NCBI RefSeq assembly: GCF_003589595.1
Contig: NW_020653766.1
Coordinates: forward strand, 651,392-715,391
Length of the DNA: 64,000 nucleotides
Source of the DNA: Hyposmocoma kahamanoa
Lineage: Eukaryota > Arthropoda > Insecta > Lepidoptera > Cosmopterigidae
Direction: 5' to 3'
The notes beneath the pieces are model-generated. The model was not told where the DNA came from. It searched no databases and saw only the letters and a program-made list of their open reading frames with translations. Shown here in pieces: positions 45,671 through 56,218 of the stretch. The translations under genes were made by a program, and so were the position numbers. Within the stretch, counting starts at the first letter, position 1, and the number at the start of each line of letters is the position of its first letter.

Positions 45671-45810
45671 TTGTATTTATTTAAACAGGAAATTATTATG
45701 TACTTTTTTTTCAATATGGGCTTATAATACAACAAGCATCAACACGAGAAAGAGAAGATGATTGTTCATATTTCTCCAAAATTTTTCTGTGATAATTCAA
45801 AATTACATGA

Positions 45811-46006
45811 CAACACTCCGTGGCCGTTCACCATGCTAGTTGCCACGCAGAGCTACCGGATTCGATTTCCGGGCCAGGAGAAATATTTGTATGAACTACA
45901 TTTATTTCTCTCGTGAGTTTGGGTGTAATTTATGGTTGTCTATGGCATTAGTACTGGGGTTTCCCCAGTGCGGGGCTATGAGTACACAATCATAGCGTTA
46001 AAAAAG
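45811..46006 (+). mobile_element. SINE (family S1) with 14 bp TSD
   Basis: Flanked by TCAAAATTACATGA at 45797-45810 and 46007-46020. Retains a damaged A box, B-box-like GATTCGATTTCC, tttgggtgtaatttatggtt and cagtgcggggctatg; internal deletions. Confidence 0.9.
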
Positions 46007-46020
46007 TCAAAATTACATGA

Positions 46021-46689
46021 TGCATACAGTATAATGTAATTTTTTTGACTGAAGTTGATCTCAAAAGAAATGTATACCTAACTTCGTGACCCCAAAGTCA
46101 GGATTGCTACTGTACATTGGCATTGGCCGCATTTTTTCGAGTTAAACAGTAATTTGTATGCGGTGTCACGCGGTGGGGGTGTTTGCGAGGCGCGGGTTTG
46201 GTTTCGATTGCCCGCGTTTTAATTACACCTTGGTGTGTCTCCCTTAGCCAGTCGTCAGAGCAGAAAACAGACATTCTACCCTCTAAAGGTGGGAATAGTT
46301 TACGTTGTTAAAAGTTGATACTATCTCAAATTTTTCACGTACTAATACGGTTCATTTTGCTTGGGTCAAGCGACAGGGACACTGGCTTTATTTCAGAATT
46401 TATTTTATAACCAACGAAATTAAAACCATTTCTAAAATGTATATCATATACTATACGTGTTCTATTTAGTTCAGTACATAAAAAAAGAAATACGTACCGA
46501 TGATATATCAATATGTAAAATACGTATTAAATGCAGTAGTTTTCTTGTAAAATTTCGATGTAAAATGTAGGTATTCTTTTTTCAGTATGAAAATTTTCGG
46601 AATCGTGTTTTCACACCGTAAATAGGTTTACATCATCATCATCATCATCATCAGTGTAAATCCTTAATTTAACTACATATTTATTCCAA
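46021..46689. other. Unassigned sequence with a CAT microsatellite
   Basis: (CAT)n at 46631-46653. No gene recognised. Confidence 0.5.
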
Positions 46690-47590
46690 AGTGATTGATG
46701 AGGGGCACTTCGACTGCGCCTGTCACCTTGAGACATGAGTTGACAAATCCCATGTGCCTGTAATTTCACCAGCGCCCTTAGCGTACAGTTTATCCGAGGA
46801 AAAAGAATTCGCGCGGCCGCCGCGCGGCGACCGCCCAGTTACCACGCCTTCATGTATATTAATGGCGAATCTGAATTCTATTTACTAGGCAACAACATTT
46901 AAATTCCTCTGAATAATACAACTACACGGTCGTCGCTTGGCGGAAGACGCGTAGACCAAGTTCAAGCCAGTCTCGCCCGCGTGTCTGGGACAGTCATTTA
47001 AGTTAAAACGTATAAGCTAAGTAAATAGAGCGTATTTTGCCATGAGTTGCCTTAGGGCGCGTCATAATTAATTCCTAGAAGCTCTGCAACTGCGCGGCTG
47101 CAGTCACTCTCGGTTGCAGTCTCGGCTAGTGAGGTGTAGGTAGATGAAAATCGAATTGAAGAAATTATAGAGAATGTAAAACAACACCCTGCAATATGGG
47201 ATAGCAGTTCCGCCGGTTATTCCAATCGACTGGATAAAAAGAAGGTATGGGAAAATTTACGTCTAAAATTTATAAATTTTCGTCTAATATTTGACAAGTA
47301 ATGTTTCTTCGTCAGAATCCATCGCGTAACTGAATCGAAAGATAAAACTTGGTCAACAATCACTAAAAATTTGGTCGTACTTCAGCAGCGCGACAGTCGC
47401 GCGGCCGCCGCGGATGCAGCGCGAACGCCGCGCGGCTGCAGAGCTTCTAACAGCGGCTAATTTGAACGCGCCCTTACCCTTCAAAACCGGAACAAAGTAA
47501 GCTTGATATTACTGCTTGGCGGCAGAGGTAGACAAGGTGTCAGTGGACGAACTCATTCACAAAGAGCTCTACGCTACTGATGCCATGCGA
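46690..47590 (-). repeat. LINE 3' UTR copy split by ~680 bp of inserted sequence
   Basis: 46690-46792 (actgcgcctgtcaccttgag to caccagcgccctta) continues at 47474-47590 (ttacccttcaaaaccggaac to caaagagctctacgctact). The middle holds a Harbinger-like element and 46793-47051, a GC-rich stretch of unknown origin. Confidence 0.75.
47055..47473. mobile_element. Harbinger-like element, short copy, TSD TTA
   Basis: Starts gggcgcg and ends cgcgccc, flanked by TTA at 47052-47054 and 47474-47476. The interior matches 23115-25059, including the MADF relic (ENRIEEIIENVKQHPAIWDS then NRLDKKKVWENL) without the LTR insertion. 419 bp. Confidence 0.82.
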
Positions 47591-48290
47591 TTTCCATAAT
47601 ATGTATACTAAATCATTTAAAAAATCAGTTCAACAAAATCATTGTATTTCTTTAGGTAACCACAGAAATGTAAATAAATAGGCACTTGACGCAGAAATCT
47701 AATTTATTTAGATTATAGACAATATTTCTTTAGATACCCAAATGAAAACATATCTTCATTTGGGTCTCGGAAAACACTTAATTTAACCAACTGCGTAACA
47801 TATTATTTCTGCATTATTAATTATGGATAATTTTATTTCTCTTACCACCACAACTAAAATTCCGATCGGTTTGCAAAACGCCGCAAATAGGTCACTGTTC
47901 AATCAAATTGTTTTATTTCAATATTATTTCTGCTTATTTATTTTATTTAATCAACAAAGTTTCCACAGCGTTTTTAATGTCCTACAGGCAGTACAAAAGC
48001 CAGTTACAAAAACACTCGGTAAAAAATAAAAACTAGTACTATAAAAAACAGCATTCACAACTAACTGCAAATTAGGTAATAATATAAATTGTCTTGTGTG
48101 TGCATGTATGTGTGTGTCTGCCTCCCACTCCTTCCTCAAAAAACGTGCTAGCCAGGTAATTTTCATTGAATATCAACAATATGAGTTTTATTGAATATCA
48201 TGATATTCATTGAGTTCTCTGAAAATACTCTAGTAGTTTAGTGTTATTAATGATGCAAAGATCAAAGAAACACAAGAAAAAGTCCTTCGA
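47591..48290. other. Unassigned sequence
   Basis: tttctttagatacccaaatg (~47726) and cttcatttgggtctcg (~47755) form a short inverted pair; taaatcatttaaaa-type AT-rich text elsewhere. No gene found. Confidence 0.35.
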
Positions 48291-48299
48291 TCCCGCTTT

Positions 48300-48665
48300 T
48301 CGTATAATATCTAGTGACGGGAAAAAAGAGACGTGTGCCTCTACAGGCACAACAGTTGCAGCCACTCAGAGCTTTAAATCGCAAAAATCTGAGAGGCACT
48401 GCCACTACGCCTGTCACCCTGATACGTATAAGTTCACAGGTCCCGTGTGCCTATAAATTCACTAGCACCCTTACCCGGAGCCGCGAACTTCAACACCGGA
48501 ACGCTGTTATGCTCACATTACTGCTTGGCGACAGAAATAAGTAAGGTGGCAGTACTTCCCGGGACGAATTTGCTCTACTGCTACTAGATTCGAACCAGCA
48601 TCTGTTTGCCAGCCAGGGGCTAACCGCTCTCCCAAGTGAGCTCTTTGATTTTGAGTATAAAGGGC
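48300..48665 (-). mobile_element. Composite SINE: tRNA-like head on LINE 3' UTR body
   Basis: Minus strand: A-box-like ggagagcggttag (~48630) and B box GGTTCGAATC (~48594), then directly tagtagcagtagagc and the whole dispersed 3' UTR (ctgtcgccaagcagtaatgt, ggcacactgtgaacttat-type text, gtggcagtgcctctcag). Looks like a LINE-tailed SINE or a chance fusion. Confidence 0.6.
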
Positions 48666-48689
48666 TTTTTTGCCAAAGCGCCACCTTTA

Positions 48690-49500
48690 CGAAAACTTTG
48701 ACAGCTTATTTTTTTATAACCTCTGTGAACCCAACCCTATTGTCAAACATGATATTTTTTTGTAGGAATAAGAAGACTCTCTAGAAGAAGCTATAAGAAG
48801 TCAATAACACGTCGTTCCTAGAATAAATAAAGTCCACAGTGAATCCTAATGAAAATCGATACTTATGAACGAACAACTTTACTATAGGATCATTTTATTT
48901 TCCTTGTACCATACAAGTGTTGCTCGTATCAGTTTTCAAGATCCTCACTTCTTTTTCTTTTCTTTTATATAAAAGGAAATATCTATTAATTGAAGAAACG
49001 TGCACCATCTCAAAGAAACTTCCAAAACCACGTCGGTCCAATGGTAGTTGGAGACTTCACTGTCATAAATCAGGAATAAACTATGTAAAATAAAAGAGAG
49101 CGTTTATCGCCGGCGATGTTGTTTACGCGGAAACTTACCACTTCTCGTTTTATGACATTGTATTATATCAAACGCAGAGCCCATATTTCTCGCATGTGCG
49201 GAACCCTTGACACCAACTTGGCGCAGTAAATCGTCCGTCGCCTCGTTCCCCACGACAATTCCTTTTTGGGGTTCCGCTGTCAAAAAACCTTTATCATGTT
49301 GCCTCTTATAGGTTAAGTATGATAAGATGGAATTAGACAACGTCGCGTTAGAGTACATCCAACAGCATACATTTATTTCCAACTTAAAAATGTATTTGAA
49401 TGACCAGTCTACAATGGCAATTACAGAATAGAAGAAGCATAAAAATAATATGACGTGACATGTGTGTTTAAGATTTTTTTCTTTTTTATGGTACTAAAAG
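48690..49500. other. Unassigned sequence
   Basis: No coding or repeat end signal found; a short ORF at 49382-49104 (minus) has no recognisable domain. Confidence 0.35.
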
Positions 49501-49504
49501 CAAT

Positions 49505-49790
49505 GACCTACCAACAAAGTAGTAATTGACGGGACGAAGACGTGCTCCTAGTGGTAAGCGACACGCCTGTCCATAACAGTTGCAGTGCCACCCAGATCTG
49601 ATCTGAGGGCCACTGCCACTGCGCTCGTCATTCTGAGACATAAATTGACAACTCCTATATACTTGTAATTTCACCAGCACTTTTACCCTTTAAAACCGAA
49701 ACGCAGTAATGCTATATAACGTTACTGCTTGGCGGCAGAAACAAGTAAGGTGACAGTACATCCCTAGACGAACACTTATTGCTACTATTT
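49505..49790 (-). repeat. LINE 3' UTR copy, near full length
   Basis: Plus-strand order gacgggacgaagacgtgctc, ctgtccataacagttgcagt, ccactgcgctcgtcattctg, tttcaccagcacttttaccc, actgcttggcggcagaaaca, acagtacatccctagacgaa. Confidence 0.85.
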
Positions 49791-50424
49791 AGTTCAATAC
49801 AGATGTACCTAATTTTATATATAACTAGTTATAAATAAAAACTACAAGTTCTTACTCAGTGATAGAAATAACACGCATACTTCCCGACATGGTGGAAATA
49901 AGATATTTATACCGTTGTACGCGGATAGATTCCAAAGCAAAGAATCAAATATGAGAAGAGATGAATGTGGAAAATGTGAAAGAGTGATCAACGGCCTGCA
50001 AAAACTATAATATATGGAGGGAATGTTTGTGCGTTTTTATGGGATACAACCTGGTCAATTTCCGCTGGAAGTAAAAAATGTTCGAAATTCAAATAAACAA
50101 GATGGCTGCCATACAAAATTCAAAGTCGTTTATCACGGAGACTATTAGAGATAAGTAGGAGATGCTCGAAGGAATATCATAGAGGGTAGCACTGGTCAAC
50201 TGCCTGAGTTAAAAAAATTCAAGATGGCCGCCGAGGAAAAACTTGGTTCGATCCGGCTGAAATTTGGCATGCGGGGATGTTTAGGTGTTCTTAATCATAA
50301 TTTGGGGTCAAAAGTTTTTTTCGCCATTTTCAAACATGGCTGTCATATAAGCGTTGAAAAAAATTTGCTCTAATTCCACTGAAAATCGGCATGTGAAGGT
50401 ATCTATAAGGTATATATCTATAGG

Positions 50425-50801
50425 CTTACAATAATAACGTATAGAAACCTAGTCCACACACGCTAAGTGAGGCAAATTTAAGCGCTCCCAATGGGCCTAC
50501 ACGAGCGGGCGGGCCTTCGTGCTCAAGGTCAACCTGCACCGCGAACAGCTCAAGAATTTTAGCGAGAAATGACGAAATGTGCTGTAAATGAGTGTAAAAA
50601 TACGTCAGACAAACATAAAATAGATACTAACATAACATTCCACAAGGAAGTAACGCGTTTCTACTTGTATTTTTATATAAATATTCACTAAAACCGAAAA
50701 TTAACCTATTACTAAAACTAGCCTACATGAATTTGATTTTTGCCTCACTTGTGACAGTTCGTTTGATATGAAACTATCATTCTATACGTTATTATTCTAA
50801 G
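50425..50801. mobile_element. P-element-like MITE, 377 bp, with THAP start
   Basis: 22-base terminal inverted repeats (cttacaataataacgtatag and inverse) with one mismatch. Flanks TCTATAGG and TGTATAGG differ at one base (8 bp TSD). The interior holds a short THAP-like ORF. P-type transposases carry a THAP domain and make 8 bp duplications. Confidence 0.75.
50569..50691 (+). pseudogene. THAP-domain N-terminal fragment
   Basis: 40 codons: MTKCAVNECKNTSDKHK then ITFHKE, the opening of a C2CH THAP zinc finger (M--C-V--C-N...FH). It then runs into unrelated sequence and a stop. Possibly exon 1, with a donor at GAAGTAACG, of a deleted P-type transposase. Confidence 0.65.
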
Positions 50802-51398
50802 TGTATAGGTGTTTGACAATAATTTGTGGTCAAAACTTATTTTTCGCTTTTTTAATATGCCGCAATATGGCTGCTATACAAACTTTTCTTCTAAGAAAAA
50901 TTTCTTCTATTTCGACTGAAAATGGCATGGCTTTAATCACAATTTGGGGTAAAAATTTTATTTCCGCCGTTCTTAGATATAGCCGCCGTACAAGCGTTCG
51001 TTTTTTATGTAAAGTGCCGTTGAAAAAATTAGCTTTGCTCGGGCAGAAAATTGGCACGAAATGATTGTCTGATAATAATTAGTGGTCAAAATATATTTTT
51101 GCAATTTTTTTAAATATGGCCGCCATTAAAAAGCTATTTTAATTGTTTAAAACTAAGTCATAAGTGCCGAGGCCGTAGGTCGAGGTACGCGGAGGGCAAA
51201 GCCCGAAGCGTCCGCACGCCATCGTACAGAGGTAATATTCGGAGGCATAACAGATTACGAGTACAAGATCTCACAATTGTAAAAATGTAAGGCATACTTC
51301 CCGAGGTAGTGGAAATGAGATACTTATAATAGCGTTGTTGGATCTCGACCGTCTCTCTGTTAGATTCCTTTTCCTTTTGAAGGTATGCCAAAGATAAG

Positions 51399-51787
51399 TG
51401 TGGGGGCGGATTGTGAGAAAAAAACGCCTGGTTGTAAATTGAGCTTCTTGTTCTTGGTTTTGCTTGGATCGCGGAGAGATTTGGAACGCCTTCGGAGTCT
51501 TGTGCAGTCAATTTTGGAATGTCGTTCCGCTCCCAACGCTCCGCTTTTTATATCATCGCTGGCCCGCCGTGCCGCTCGCATTCTATTCAAGTGTGCGAGC
51601 GGGACGGCACCAATGCAGGAGCGGGACGGGAGAACCCTACAGACTCCAAGCAAAACCCCTCTCTCCCTCTCGTTTATTTACCAAACCTTAAACTAAATTA
51701 ACAATACCAAATTATAATAATAAATCACAATAATAAATTTACAATATTAAAAATCACATGGGCGCGAACACGTTTTCGTCCTGAACA
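51399..51787 (-). repeat. BEL/Pao 3' LTR
   Basis: On plus: tgtgggggcggattgtgaga to cgttttcgtcctgaaca. Pairs with 56219-56606. Has seven A's where the other LTR has six, and a C at the one substitution. Confidence 0.95.
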
Positions 51788-51804
51788 TATTCTCCCGCCG
51801 CAGC
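51788..51804 (-). promoter_or_regulatory. Polypurine tract
   Basis: Minus strand GCGGCGGGAGAATA abuts the 3' LTR; purine-rich tracts here prime plus-strand DNA synthesis. Confidence 0.65.
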
Positions 51805-51820
51805 TTGTAGCTGGAAAGTC

Positions 51821-54800
51821 CTAGGGTTCGCGCTTCGTTGTCTCGTTGCCTCCCGTATTATTTTTTCGCCAAGTAGGGTCGGCGTCGGCATTTTTCCTCG
51901 TTCTCTTCCTTAAAGCGGCGCATCGTTGTGTGCGCGTCCGTAGCCTGTCTATGAACTGTAGTACGCGCGCTGTGGTCCGCATGAGGCGTATCCAACTTGA
52001 GAAACGAGTTACTACGGGCAGAGCTTCCTTCAGTCGCGCGCCGACGCCTGTGGTGAGGTGGACCCGTTCTTCATCCGTGACGTTGACGTCCGTGACTTCC
52101 TCTTGAGGCCAATTTTCTTCCGACATATATAGAAAGTCCGGCCCCCTGTACCATCGATGATTAGAGTCGAAGTCGTGTGGCACGTCGCGGGTGGCGTCGT
52201 CTGCGACGTTCATTTTGGTGGGTATCCATCTCCATTCTTTCGTTTTAGTGTGTTCAGCGATCTCCGCCACTCTATGCGCTACGAACGGTTTATAAACTCG
52301 CGGTCCGTTGCGTATCCAGGTCAGCACCGTGCGGGAATCTGTCCAGTAGTAGCGGCTCGTCGGTTTAAATTGATGCTCGTCGACGACGGTCTGTGTAAGA
52401 CGGCAACCCAGCACGGCAGCTTGCAGCTCTAGTCGTGGTATGGAGATCACCTTCAACGGAGCTACTTTCCCCTTGCCGATGATGAGTGAGACGTGTATGT
52501 TGCCATCTTCGTCTTCTACACGCCAATAGGTGACGGCCGCGTATGCCGTTGAACTTGCGTCCACGAATGTGTGTAACTGGATGCCGCGCGCGTGACTAAG
52601 TTTCATATAGCAGCGCGGTACTTTTATCTTGGCGAGTCGTCGTACATCTTCCAGCCATCTGCTCCAGGCGTCCGCTTCGGGCGCTTCTAACGGGGTGTCC
52701 CAATCGATGCCCGAGCGCCACGTGTCTTGTATGATGCGCTTCGCTTGTATGGTGACTGGAGTGGCGATGCCCAATGGATCAAATATGGACATCGCAGTGC
52801 GTAGCGCCTCCCTTTTAGTTGGTGTTCTTGCCCCGTTGTATACTTCCGCCGGTGTTTTGTGAGTGTTGATGTTGAAAGACAGGGTGTCTTCCTCTGGTTG
52901 CCACACCATGCCCAGTATTTTCGTGCTGTCCAGTTGTAGTATGTCGCCTTTCGATCCCGGTGACAGCGTGCTTAGTACTCGGCGCGAGTTAGATGCCCAA
53001 CGTTGCAGGAAGTAGTTCGCGCGGCTGTGTATGTACGCAACTTGTGTGGATATGCGTACGGCCGCTCCTTCGTCGTCAAAACTCGCTAGGTAGTCGTCGA
53101 CGTAATGGTTGTCGATGATTGCCGCTGTCGCCTCGGGGTACTGAGCACGAAAGTGTTCCGCGTTCTTGTCCTTTACGTAGATAGCAGTACAGGGAGATGA
53201 TGTGGCGCCGAATATGACACTCTTCATACGGTACTCGGTCGGTTGGCGATCTCGGTCGTCTCCTCTCCACAGGAAGCGTTGCATGTCTCTATCTTCCTCT
53301 CGTATGGTCACACGAAGAAACATGTCTCTGATGTCGGCTGCTACCGCTACTGGTCGCTGACGGAACTTCATCAACACGCCGGGCAGGGATTGTATTAAGT
53401 CCGGGCCTGGTAGTAGCATGTCGTTCAGGCTGACTCCTTTGGCTTTGGCAGCGGCGTCGTGGACCAATCTGAGCTTCTCTGGCTTCTGTGGATTGATGAC
53501 GGCGAAATGGGGTAAATACCAAGTCTTCGGGTTCTTATGGGGTGGCGCTATTTCTGCGTAGTCGTTGTCGAACAGTGTTTGTAACTGTTTTTCGTATCTC
53601 TTTTTCAGTACCTCGTCGCGGTCGAGTTTCTTTTCAACTAGTTCCAATCTTCTTAACGCCACGTCGTAGCTGTCAGGTGGACGAACGTGCTCGTTACGCC
53701 ATAGAAGACCGGTTTCAAAGCCTCCCGCCGGTAAACGGCGGGTTTTATCTTCTAGTTGTTGCAGTGCTCGTCGCTCGTCGTCGTTGTGGCTGCGTCTCGG
53801 TGTGACAGCCAATGACTCGAGGCTGAAGTGTTCCCTCATCATCTGCTCCATGGACTCTTCATCATCAGGGGCGACAGCGTGGAGTACTTTGTGGGTGTTG
53901 ACTCTTTCACTCGATCTCTTAGTGCCGTGTAGAACCCAACCTAAATCGGTGAGTGTTGCGATCGGTTGGTGTCGGTCCCCTTGTCGCACGGCATGTGTGA
54001 GTAAAAGATGCCAGTTGTCTTGACCCAGCAGTATCGTAGGTGATCCCTCTTCGTAGATGAGATGCTCTTCTAAGTCGTGCAGGTGGGGGCAAGCTCGTAT
54101 GACGTTACGTGGCACTGCTTGCGGCGATAGCTTCAAGTTGTTCATGGTGCGGGCTGTTATTGTATGCTCATTCGTGTCGCGCCCGCGCAGAGAAATGCGT
54201 ACTTGTTGCGATTCGCAGACGTTGATTCGTGTGCCGGCTACACCCTCAATGTAAAAGGGTGCTGGTGTACCCGCTGCGCCGATCCTTCTTGCTAGCGCCG
54301 CCTCGATCAGGCTACACGTTGACCCGTCGTCCAGTAGTGCGAGTGCGTTGCACGTACCCTTGGGGCCCCTCACTTGCACAGGGAGTACCTTCAGTAGCGC
54401 GGTGGTGTTGCTTCTGTCTTTTGCTGATGCCACAACAAATGATGCAGGAGCTTCTTTCTTCTCCTTTGATGAGGGTGGAGTGCCATGCAGCAGTGAATGA
54501 TGCATGTACTCGCAACCGTCGATGCCGCACCTCTTGTTCTTACACGTATGGCGAAATTTGCGTGTCCGTAAACAGCGGAAACATAGCCTATGTTTGCGTG
54601 CTATGTCCCACCTGGCGGCTACATCTGCTGTCTTCATTTCGTCGCATTGCGCCACATGATGACCCGTCTTGTTGCAAATAGGACACGTAGTAACTTGTTC
54701 GTGCTCGGCTGGCTTCGCTATTTGAGTGTGGTAGCTCTTCATGGGTCTCCTGCCTGCTGGCTCCCGCCGGTCTTCCACAGGTGTGTTCTCGACGGGCGCG

Positions 54801-56176
54801 TAGCTCCCACAACGTGCAGCTGTGCGTTGCATGAACTCGGTCAGGGTTACTAGGTCAGGTTGGTATTCTGGCTGTTCCGCAGCAAAGTCATAGTATCGAT
54901 AGCGCAATGCTGAAGGCAGCTTCTCAACCACGGCGCGCACTATCTCGGCATTGTGTAGATAATGCGGTCTGTTTAGCGCCTTCAATGTGGCCGTGACGTT
55001 GATGATCTTCGATGCGAAGTTGCAGATGTCTCTCGGATGTTCGCCCAGACGTGGAAGGGTGCGTAGCTTACTCAGTTCGGCCAGTGCGAGCGCGTCCGAA
55101 CGACCGAACCTTGATGTCAGTAAGCTCATTACTTCGTTGGAGGACGTGGCTCCGACGAATAAACATTGAGCTGCTTCCCTAGCGGTGCCTTTCAAGCTCC
55201 TCCGGAGCCTCGCCAGGTTCTCTTGTTCTGTAAGCAGTCCTGCAGATTCCTCATAGGCTGTCTTGAACGGCAGCCAGTCGCTTGACGAACCGTTGAATAT
55301 GGGTAATTCTTGAAGTCTTGCAGTAGTGGGTTGAATCGCTCGTGCCGCAGTAGTGATCGCCGTTGCTAACTTTTCATAACATATGTCGTTCGGCGGCTTA
55401 TGTTCCAGGTGGCCGTCGTTGTTACGATAGTATTGCGGCTGTTGTCTCTCACTTGTGTGCGTGACGTATGTAGAGGGGGGCGCTCCCCCCTGGTCGTTGG
55501 TGGGGGGGCACCTGGTCCCAGCTGTCGCAGGTGCCGCGTACGTGGAGATTTTTTCCTGGCGAATGACGTCGCGCGTCGGCGGCGGCGCCTGTGATTCGGC
55601 AGGTCTTCCCTTCAATATATCTTCCTTCGTACGTGTGGCGGCAGTGTAGTCTTCCTGCTCTTCTCTTCTCAACCCAATAGTGCTTGTGCGAATCCACTCC
55701 GATGTGCGTTCTTCGCGGATCGTGGCTTCCTCCGGTTCGTCTACGTCCGATTCCTCTTCCATTGCCGCGATCTTTGCAGATATTAAATCGATTTTCAGCT
55801 TCAATAATTCTTGTTGCGCTTCCGCTAGCTGCTTACGACGACTGTTCGAAGAACCGGATCGAAAAGATCGAACAGATTTAGGAGAGCATATTCTCCGTGG
55901 TGCTTCGCTTGTAGTGGCGCCGGCTTCGGGTCTCTCTACTAGTTGGGAGACTGGCGAGGTGGCAGTCGGCGCCGCGTCGATTTGTCTGATCGTCGCGTCG
56001 GTTTCCACAGTTGCACCGGTTGTACGTGTGGCGTACGTGGAGCGCGTGTGTTCTGAAGTTGTAGCGGTCTTTTCGGTCCCCGTGATCGTGTCAGTGCCCG
56101 TCGAACAGGTTGGAGCAGTGGACGAGGATTCTTGGGTATTCACGGGGTATGATTTTGCGCTTCTGGTAACTGGCAT
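51821..56176 (-). CDS. BEL/Pao Gag-Pol polyprotein lacking integrase
   Basis: 1451 codons, uninterrupted. N-terminal ~110 residues are Thr/Ser-rich. A coiled coil lies at about 115-145 and a DUF1759-type gag core at about 285-430 (LPIFNGSSSDWLPFKTAY). Zinc-knuckle Cys/His at about 495-560 (CPICNKTGHHVAQC; LCFRCLRTRKFRHTC). Retropepsin-like protease near 613 (LLDDGSTCSL). Reverse transcriptase about 880-1060 with YVDDY near 1026. RNase H about 1200-1330 (FVDASS; LELQAAVLG; YWTDS; NVADDATR). Full Pao Pol continues into a zinc-binding and DDE integrase; here the frame ends ...GNETTKREP just before the polypurine tract. The start is the first ATG after the LTR. Confidence 0.92.
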   Translation of the reverse strand: MPVTRSAKSYPVNTQESSSTAPTCSTGTDTITGTEKTATTSEHTRSTYATRTTGATVETDATIRQIDAAPTATSPVSQLVERPEAGATTSEAPRRICSPKSVRSFRSGSSNSRRKQLAEAQQELLKLKIDLISAKIAAMEEESDVDEPEEATIREERTSEWIRTSTIGLRREEQEDYTAATRTKEDILKGRPAESQAPPPTRDVIRQEKISTYAAPATAGTRCPPTNDQGGAPPSTYVTHTSERQQPQYYRNNDGHLEHKPPNDICYEKLATAITTAARAIQPTTARLQELPIFNGSSSDWLPFKTAYEESAGLLTEQENLARLRRSLKGTAREAAQCLFVGATSSNEVMSLLTSRFGRSDALALAELSKLRTLPRLGEHPRDICNFASKIINVTATLKALNRPHYLHNAEIVRAVVEKLPSALRYRYYDFAAEQPEYQPDLVTLTEFMQRTAARCGSYAPVENTPVEDRREPAGRRPMKSYHTQIAKPAEHEQVTTCPICNKTGHHVAQCDEMKTADVAARWDIARKHRLCFRCLRTRKFRHTCKNKRCGIDGCEYMHHSLLHGTPPSSKEKKEAPASFVVASAKDRSNTTALLKVLPVQVRGPKGTCNALALLDDGSTCSLIEAALARRIGAAGTPAPFYIEGVAGTRINVCESQQVRISLRGRDTNEHTITARTMNNLKLSPQAVPRNVIRACPHLHDLEEHLIYEEGSPTILLGQDNWHLLLTHAVRQGDRHQPIATLTDLGWVLHGTKRSSERVNTHKVLHAVAPDDEESMEQMMREHFSLESLAVTPRRSHNDDERRALQQLEDKTRRLPAGGFETGLLWRNEHVRPPDSYDVALRRLELVEKKLDRDEVLKKRYEKQLQTLFDNDYAEIAPPHKNPKTWYLPHFAVINPQKPEKLRLVHDAAAKAKGVSLNDMLLPGPDLIQSLPGVLMKFRQRPVAVAADIRDMFLRVTIREEDRDMQRFLWRGDDRDRQPTEYRMKSVIFGATSSPCTAIYVKDKNAEHFRAQYPEATAAIIDNHYVDDYLASFDDEGAAVRISTQVAYIHSRANYFLQRWASNSRRVLSTLSPGSKGDILQLDSTKILGMVWQPEEDTLSFNINTHKTPAEVYNGARTPTKREALRTAMSIFDPLGIATPVTIQAKRIIQDTWRSGIDWDTPLEAPEADAWSRWLEDVRRLAKIKVPRCYMKLSHARGIQLHTFVDASSTAYAAVTYWRVEDEDGNIHVSLIIGKGKVAPLKVISIPRLELQAAVLGCRLTQTVVDEHQFKPTSRYYWTDSRTVLTWIRNGPRVYKPFVAHRVAEIAEHTKTKEWRWIPTKMNVADDATRDVPHDFDSNHRWYRGPDFLYMSEENWPQEEVTDVNVTDEERVHLTTGVGARLKEALPVVTRFSSWIRLMRTTARVLQFIDRLRTRTQRCAALRKRTRKNADADPTWRKNNTGGNETTKREP

Positions 56177-56218
56177 TGTTCTTTCTTGATGTAATCCGGC
56201 TGCTGAAGGACCAGAAAA

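Larger units (their letters stand above)
50150..51145. repeat. Degenerate tandem array, ~136 bp period
   Basis: Phrase aattt-gggtcaaaa recurs at ~50299, 50820, 50940 and 51077, each followed by a tttttcgcc stretch and an atatggc-gcc phrase; gactgaaaat-ggcatg also recurs. Spacing is ~120-137 bases once the insertion at 50425-50801 is subtracted. The flanking phrase catacttcccga-gtggaaat occurs on both sides (~49873, ~51293). Confidence 0.75.

Noticed and set aside
46793..47051. A separate transposon between two TTA sites
   Set aside because: Although TTA lies on both sides, no inverted repeat links gcgtacag and gagttgcc.
53542..54681. Several plus-strand ORFs within the BEL/Pao element
   Set aside because: Antisense to the GC-rich gag-pol frame, with no recognisable protein.
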